From assembly GCA_017962925.1 (NCBI GenBank), contig JAGCUK010000013.1:1-64000 (forward strand): a DNA stretch of 64,000 bases. Reading direction: 5' to 3'. The translations under genes were made by a program, and so were the position numbers. A model generated the notes under the pieces. The model was not told where the DNA came from. It made no database searches and saw only the letters and a list, made by a program, of their open reading frames with translations. Below are positions 60,649 through 64,000 of this stretch, piece by piece; positions within the stretch are counted from its first letter, which is position 1, and the number at the start of each line of letters is the position of its first letter. The DNA comes from Bacteroidales bacterium (GTDB lineage Bacteria; Bacteroidota; Bacteroidia; Bacteroidales; UBA932).

Positions 60649-61809
60649 ATGGATTACAAAGAGAGAGAGGCGTTTCTCCGTTCCAAGCACGAGGAGTTGC
60701 TGAGGAGAATCAATTTCCCGGTTGAGGATAACGGCATTTACGAGAGATATATGTATCCGGTGGTGACCGCCGCCCATGCGCCCCTGGAGTGGCGCTACGA
60801 CTTCGATCCGGTTAGCAATCCCTACCTGATGGAGCGTTTCGGCATACACGCGGCATTCAATGCCGGTGCCATCAAGATACGCAGCCGCTACTATCTGGTG
60901 GTGCGTGTGGAAGGCGCCGACCGCAAATCCTTCTTCGCGGTGGCCGAGAGCACCTGCGGCACCCACGGGTTCCGATTCTGGCAACGTCCTATCACAATGC
61001 CCGAATGGGGAGAACCTGCCACCAATGTATATGACATGCGTCTCACCGCCCACGAAGACGGATGGATTTACGGCATCTTCTGCGTGGAACGCAAGGATCC
61101 CGCCGCCCCCAAGGGGGACCTTTCTTCCGCCGTGGCGGCCGCCGGAGTGGCGCGCACCAAGGACCTTGTGAACTGGGAGCGCCTGCCGGATATCCAGTCT
61201 GCCAGCCAGCAGCGCAACGTGGTCCTGCATCCTGAATTCGTGGATGGTAAATATGCCCTCTACACCCGCCCGCAGGATGGTTTCATTGATGCCGGCAGCG
61301 GCGGAGGAATAGGCTGGGCACTGGTGGATACGATGGATGGCGCAGTCATCCGCGACGAGAAGATCATCAACGTCCGCAACTACCACACCATCAAGGAATG
61401 CAAGAACGGCGAGGGCCCCGCGCCCATCAAGACGCCTCAGGGATGGCTGCACCTCGCGCATGGCGTACGCGGATGCGCGAGCGGCCTGCGTTACGTATTA
61501 TATATGTATATGACGGCGCTGGAGGATCCTTCCCGCGTAATTGCCGAGCCTGCCGGCTTCTTCATGGCTCCCGAGGGAGAGGAGTACATCGGCGATGTGA
61601 TGAACGTCCTGTTCTCGAACGGATGGATAGCCGACGAGGATGGCACGGTGTATATCTACTATGCCTCCAGCGACACGCGCATGCATGTGGCGGTTTCGAG
61701 CATTGACAGACTGGTAGATTATTGCCTTCACACGGAACCTGACGGGCTGCGCACCGGCCTCAGTGTGGAACGGCTGAACAGATTGATAGACAAGAACTTG
61801 AATAAGTAA
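60649..61809 (+). CDS. GH130 4-O-beta-D-mannosyl-D-glucose phosphorylase
   Basis: A 386-residue cytoplasmic five-bladed propeller without signal peptide. The catalytic Asp sits in V-Y-D-M-R-L-T near residues 126-132. Other landmarks are F-N-A-G-A near 70, R-P-Q-D-G-F near 207 and H-G-V-R-G-C-A near 271. The length and these motifs fit GH130 subfamily 1, which phosphorolyses mannosyl-glucose to mannose 1-phosphate and glucose. It starts 2 bases after the mannanase gene and completes the pathway with the epimerase at 56996-58171. Confidence 0.92.
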   Translation: MDYKEREAFLRSKHEELLRRINFPVEDNGIYERYMYPVVTAAHAPLEWRYDFDPVSNPYLMERFGIHAAFNAGAIKIRSRYYLVVRVEGADRKSFFAVAESTCGTHGFRFWQRPITMPEWGEPATNVYDMRLTAHEDGWIYGIFCVERKDPAAPKGDLSSAVAAAGVARTKDLVNWERLPDIQSASQQRNVVLHPEFVDGKYALYTRPQDGFIDAGSGGGIGWALVDTMDGAVIRDEKIINVRNYHTIKECKNGEGPAPIKTPQGWLHLAHGVRGCASGLRYVLYMYMTALEDPSRVIAEPAGFFMAPEGEEYIGDVMNVLFSNGWIADEDGTVYIYYASSDTRMHVAVSSIDRLVDYCLHTEPDGLRTGLSVERLNRLIDKNLNK

Positions 61810-61810
61810 T

Positions 61811-63193
61811 ATGGCAACTATACGGACATCTTTCGCAGAGAAGGTCGGCTATGGTTTCGGGGATATGTCTTCCTCGATGTTCTGGAAGATATTCTCATAC
61901 TACCTGCCCTTCTTTTATAGCAACATTTTCGGTCTCACTTTGGACCAGGTGGCCTTGCTGCTGGTGATAACCCGCATTTGGGATGCGGTCAGCGACCCGA
62001 TGATGGGAATTCTGGCAGACCGTACCCATACCCGTTGGGGAAAGTATCGTCCGTACCTGTTGTTCATGGCCGCACCGTTCGCGCTTTGCGGCATACTCCT
62101 CTTCACCACTCCGGATGCCGGTCCTACCACGAAACTTGTCTGGGCTTATGTGACCTACATCCTCATGATGACGGTCTACACCGGCATCAACGTGCCTTAC
62201 GGGGCGATGCTGGGCGTGATGACCGACAATTCCGACACCAAGACGGTGCTGAGTTCCTTCCGCATGTTCTTCGCTTATGCCGGTAGTTTCGTGGCCCTCT
62301 TCTGCTGGGAGCCTCTCTGCAATGCTCTCGGAGGATATGATGCTCCCGCAGGATGGCAGCATGCGATGTTCGTGATAGCCACGGCTTGCCTCATCCTCTT
62401 CCTGCTTTGCTTCGGGCTTACCAAGGAGAAACTGCATACCGTAAGCACCTCATCCGTCGGCAAGGATCTCAAATCCCTGCTTCGCAATGCCCCCTGGTGG
62501 ATACTCATCGGAGCGGCGCTCTGTTCCAACCTCTTCTGCACCATACGTGGCAGCGTGGTGGCATATTACTTCAGCGATGTGATCGGTGCCGACGTGCACT
62601 TGAATCTGGGCGGATGGAGCTTCCTCTTCTATGCCGGGCTCTTCCTCTCCATCGGCGAGGTCTGCAACATGATAGGCGTGGCGCTGGCCGTCCCGCTGGC
62701 GGCGAAATTGGGCAAGAAGGCCACCTACATGCTCTCCTTCGCTTCGCTGATAGTGCTCAGCATCCTCTTCTTCTATGTGCCCGTCAATGGCAGCGGATAC
62801 TGGTGGATGCTTGTGCTGCAGGTGCTTGTGAGCATCTGCACGGGCGTTCTGTTCCCTATGATCTGGAGCATGTATGCGGATGTGAGCGACTTCGCGGAGA
62901 ATCGCGACGGATCGGCCTCGACAGGCCTGATCTTCTCTTCATCCTCCATGGCACAGAAGTTCGGAGGAGCCTTTGGCGGAGCGGCTGTAATGTGGATGCT
63001 GGCCGCGTTCGGCTATAACACCACCGCCGGCGCTGTGCAGACTCCGGAGGCCATCAACGGCCTTAAACTTCTGATGAGCTGGATCCCCGCTGCGGTCGCT
63101 GCCCTGGCGGTAGTGATAGTATCCTTCTACCCCCTCACCCGCTCCCGGATGGCAAAGATCCAGGAGGAGTTGGCGGAAAAGCGGGGTCTCTAA
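61811..63193 (+). CDS. GPH-family glycoside:cation symporter
   Basis: A 460-residue inner-membrane protein with 12 helices. GPH (MelB-like) features are A-E-K-V-G-Y-G-F-G-D near 9-18, I-W-D-A-V-S-D-P-M-M-G near 56-66 and D-R-T-H-T-R-W-G-K-Y-R-P near 70-81. It starts 1 base after the GH130 gene, so it should import the disaccharide, probably mannobiose, for the cytoplasmic epimerase and phosphorylase. It faces the GH36 gene with 10 bases between the stops. Confidence 0.92.
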   Translation: MATIRTSFAEKVGYGFGDMSSSMFWKIFSYYLPFFYSNIFGLTLDQVALLLVITRIWDAVSDPMMGILADRTHTRWGKYRPYLLFMAAPFALCGILLFTTPDAGPTTKLVWAYVTYILMMTVYTGINVPYGAMLGVMTDNSDTKTVLSSFRMFFAYAGSFVALFCWEPLCNALGGYDAPAGWQHAMFVIATACLILFLLCFGLTKEKLHTVSTSSVGKDLKSLLRNAPWWILIGAALCSNLFCTIRGSVVAYYFSDVIGADVHLNLGGWSFLFYAGLFLSIGEVCNMIGVALAVPLAAKLGKKATYMLSFASLIVLSILFFYVPVNGSGYWWMLVLQVLVSICTGVLFPMIWSMYADVSDFAENRDGSASTGLIFSSSSMAQKFGGAFGGAAVMWMLAAFGYNTTAGAVQTPEAINGLKLLMSWIPAAVAALAVVIVSFYPLTRSRMAKIQEELAEKRGL

Positions 63194-63203
63194 TTGTCGA
63201 TAA

Positions 63204-64000
63204 TTACTCGGCCTCCAGCAGCAGTACGCGGCTGGACCAGTCGCTGCGCAGCGATGGTTTCACATCGTTCGTGGCCGGGATTTCCAGACCTGACTCCATC
63301 AGGAAACGTCCGCTGAAACTCTTGCCTTCGTAGCGGAGGGGTTTCAGATCCAGCCGGTCAAGTTCGGTCACCTTATAGTTGCGGTCCGGATCAAGCCCGG
63401 AGAGGCGCAGGCGCGGGAGATGATCGTCGTAGAAGTTGCGTGTCCTCCACCAGTAAACCACGGCCTTGTCAAGCTTCTCGGAGGTGTACATCATGGACGC
63501 GTATCCCTTTTCGTCGTAAGGAGATACGAGCCTGTGGATATCGCCGAACTGCACTATCGGGCGGATGCGCTTGTAGTCCGCTATCGCCTTGCGGCAGATA
63601 TCCTTCTCCTCATCAGTCATATTCTTAGGCTGGATCTCCATGCCCAGGCGGCCGCTCATCGCAACGTCTATCCTGTACTTCAGGGAAGTGGTCCGGCGCA
63701 CGGTATGGTTGGGGGTGGCGCTGATGTGCGCTGCCATTGCGATGGCAGGGAAGAAGTAGGACGTTCCCCACTGGATGTAGATGCGTTGGAGGGCGTCGGT
63801 ATTATCGGATACCCAAAACTCATCGAACCATGGCAGGACGCCCCAGTTGGCACGGCCACCGCCGGATGCGCAGTCCTGGATAGTGATGTCCGGGTAGGCC
63901 TCACGCACGCGGTCGCAGAGTGCGGCAAAGCCTTCCCAGTACGCGATATTGGAGCAATCCATTGCAAGGTTGGCGTTAGCATCCCACTTGATATAGGCGA
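63204..64000 (-). CDS. GH36 alpha-galactosidase, C-terminal part (cut by window edge)
   Basis: The frame continues past the right edge; 265 codons are visible. The GH36 nucleophile Asp lies in Y-I-K-W-D at 63981-63995, just inside the edge, and the acid/base Asp in S-D-N-T-D at about 63801-63815, preceded by C-A-S-G-G-G-R-A-N. The C-terminal beta domain follows. A Met codon at 63962 is not the start, because the catalytic Lys-Trp-Asp lies upstream of it. The enzyme removes alpha-1,6-galactose from galactomannan, which fits its mannan neighbours. The N-terminal two thirds are outside the window. Confidence 0.9.
   Translation of the reverse strand, partial: AYIKWDANANLAMDCSNIAYWEGFAALCDRVREAYPDITIQDCASGGGRANWGVLPWFDEFWVSDNTDALQRIYIQWGTSYFFPAIAMAAHISATPNHTVRRTTSLKYRIDVAMSGRLGMEIQPKNMTDEEKDICRKAIADYKRIRPIVQFGDIHRLVSPYDEKGYASMMYTSEKLDKAVVYWWRTRNFYDDHLPRLRLSGLDPDRNYKVTELDRLDLKPLRYEGKSFSGRFLMESGLEIPATNDVKPSLRSDWSSRVLLLEAE

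Overview
The window is gene-dense bacterial DNA from the Bacteroidota, most likely an uncultured gut or rumen Bacteroidales. The signs are two SusC/SusD pairs, many lipoproteins with a Cys at the end of the signal peptide, TonB/SusC transporters, SSS, GPH and AGCS symporters, and repeated promoter-like sites matching the Bacteroidetes -7 box TAnnTTTG. I see no rRNA, tRNA, IS element or CRISPR, and no gene-free stretch longer than about 200 bases.

Layout. (1) 1-4299: end of an unknown gene, then a housekeeping operon of YgjP-type metalloprotein, U32 family protein, S41 protease and RdgB. (2) 4277-5823: a hipBA toxin-antitoxin pair on the minus strand, with a good promoter and a palindrome at its start. 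(3) 5980-8302: RmuC and a secreted SGNH esterase. (4) 8354-9233: an AT-rich HEPN/MNT toxin-antitoxin pair whose antitoxin carries its own HTH domain. (5) 9274-31862: an IclR regulator, a strong terminator, then a 12-gene same-strand polysaccharide utilisation locus (PUL). It encodes an SDR oxidoreductase, a divergent DHDPS-like enzyme, a 52-residue peptide, two FISUMP-type lipoproteins, a heparinase II/III-like lyase, a GH105-GH39-like fusion, a short SusC-like protein, a full SusC and SusD, a lipoprotein-lyase fusion, an SSS symporter and an L-rhamnose mutarotase-like protein. The enzymes point to a uronic-acid polysaccharide that probably contains rhamnose. (6) 31881-38238 minus: a tricorn-like protease, a tandem-domain esterase and an alanine/glycine symporter. 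(7) recO. (8) 38964-51651 minus: a SusCD locus without glycoside hydrolases but with two secreted calcineurin-type phosphoesterases, a BACON/OB-like lipoprotein, an EamA transporter and an SGNH esterase. (9) 51714-56970: xylulokinase, xylose isomerase, a beta-propeller lipoprotein and an MFS sugar porter. (10) 56996-64000: a mannan/galactomannan pathway made of cellobiose 2-epimerase, CE7 esterase, GH26 mannanase, GH130 phosphorylase, GPH symporter and GH36 alpha-galactosidase cut by the window edge.

How the parts work together. In the IclR locus, surface lipoproteins and lyases would cut the polymer, SusCD would import oligosaccharides, GH105/GH39 would process unsaturated ends, and the symporter, mutarotase, SDR and DHDPS-like enzyme would handle the monomers. 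In the mannan locus, GH26 with CE7 and GH36 would yield mannobiose, the epimerase would turn it into mannosyl-glucose, and GH130 would phosphorolyse that. The most unusual item is the lipoprotein-lyase fusion at 26489-29878: it joins in one chain what 13620-15158 and 15165-17051 encode as two adjacent genes, which suggests that the FISUMP lipoproteins are partners of the lyases.
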